Of a stretch of 6,072 nt of DNA, positions 5,929 through 6,072 are shown one piece after another. This DNA is from Lachnospiraceae bacterium (lineage in GTDB: Bacteria > Bacillota_A > Clostridia > Lachnospirales > Lachnospiraceae): assembly GCA_017390645.1 (NCBI GenBank), contig JAFPAZ010000234.1:1-6072 (forward strand), in the 5' to 3' direction. Under the pieces are notes generated by a model. It made no database searches, had not been told where the DNA came from, and saw nothing but the letters and a program-made list of their open reading frames with translations. Positions within the stretch are counted from its first letter, which is position 1. Each line of letters opens with the position of its first letter. The position numbers and the translations under genes were made by a program.

Positions 5929-5971
5929 CTTAACTACGATTCCTGCGACACGTCCCTTTCTAGTATCAATT

Positions 5972-6000
5972 ATTGTATCATAATTTGACAATGGTTACAT
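5972..6000 (-). promoter_or_regulatory. Candidate extended -10 promoter for the minus-strand gene, overlapped by a palindrome
   Basis: Read on the minus strand, TGATACAAT (plus-strand 5972-5980) is an extended -10: TGA followed by TACAAT, 5 of 6 matches. A weak -35, ATGTAA (3 of 6), lies 17 nt upstream at 5995-6000. The plus-strand palindrome AATTAT-N6-ATAATT (5968-5985) overlaps the -10 and could be an operator. Transcription from here would carry the 29-bp array in a leader of about 200 nt. An alternative minus-strand pair, TTGACT with TGTAAT at spacing 16, lies further right between about 6012 and 6039. Confidence 0.4.
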
Positions 6001-6032
6001 CTTAATTTTTGATTACATTTATAATATTTTGA

Positions 6033-6061
6033 TAGTCAAACTTTTTTTTTTATGGTATACT
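6033..6061 (+). promoter_or_regulatory. Candidate promoter for a rightward gene beyond the window
   Basis: TGGTATACT (6053-6061) is an extended -10 with TATACT matching 5 of 6 positions, and TAGTCA at 6033-6038 (4 of 6) is a possible -35 at 17-nt spacing. The spacer is almost all T. TTTGA-TAG-TCAAA (6028-6040), a 5-bp inverted repeat, overlaps the -35 and might be an operator half-site pair. A second possible promoter upstream uses TTGACA at 5985-5990 with TTTGAT at 6008-6013. The ATG triplets at 6052 and 6070 have no ribosome site, so the next gene probably begins outside the window. Confidence 0.42.
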
Positions 6062-6072
6062 TAAGACGTATG

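Noticed and set aside
6052..6072. Start of a gene at ATG 6052 or 6070
   Set aside because: Neither has a ribosome site; 6052 is preceded by a run of T and both overlap or adjoin a promoter-like sequence.

Overview
The window looks like chromosome of a low-G+C Gram-positive anaerobe, most likely a Clostridia member of the Lachnospiraceae type. This is inferred from the A+T-rich genes, strong purine Shine-Dalgarno sites (AAAGGAG, GGAGGG), SigA-like promoters, a monoderm lipoprotein and the style of the proteins. There is no rRNA, tRNA, CRISPR array or transposase gene.

Layout. At 1-270 there is a G+C-rich palindromic repeat of about 141 bp with 19-bp terminal inverted repeats, then the leader of gene 1. 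At 271-2837 lies a two-gene operon: an AlgI-type MBOAT membrane O-acyltransferase and, 17 bp later, a membrane-anchored DHHW/AlgJ-AlgX-like SGNH protein. Together they probably O-acetylate a cell-surface or exported polysaccharide. At 2838-3126 a perfect consensus SigA promoter drives a leader of about 220 nt that carries a duplicated hairpin. It precedes a histidyl-tRNA synthetase-family gene (3127-4356) with all catalytic motifs but a short C-terminal domain.

The 4357-4637 gap holds a 58-bp tandem duplication. Its second copy forms one end of a small inverted-repeat element (4442-4537) that looks like a MITE or the fused ends of a deleted insertion sequence. At 4638-5357 is a lipoprotein with a DUF4163/PdaC-like extracellular region. 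It converges on a small minus-strand membrane protein (5432-5767), and a long perfect hairpin at 5366-5425 lies between them. At 5768-6072 are a 29-bp minisatellite of four copies plus a fragment, a likely minus-strand promoter overlapped by a palindrome, and at the right edge a likely plus-strand promoter for a gene outside the window.

The genes are mostly recognisable housekeeping or cell-envelope types. The unexplained content is in the four intergenic regions, each of which carries a different repeat or inverted-repeat structure. I see no firm evidence for a new multi-gene defence or mobile system.
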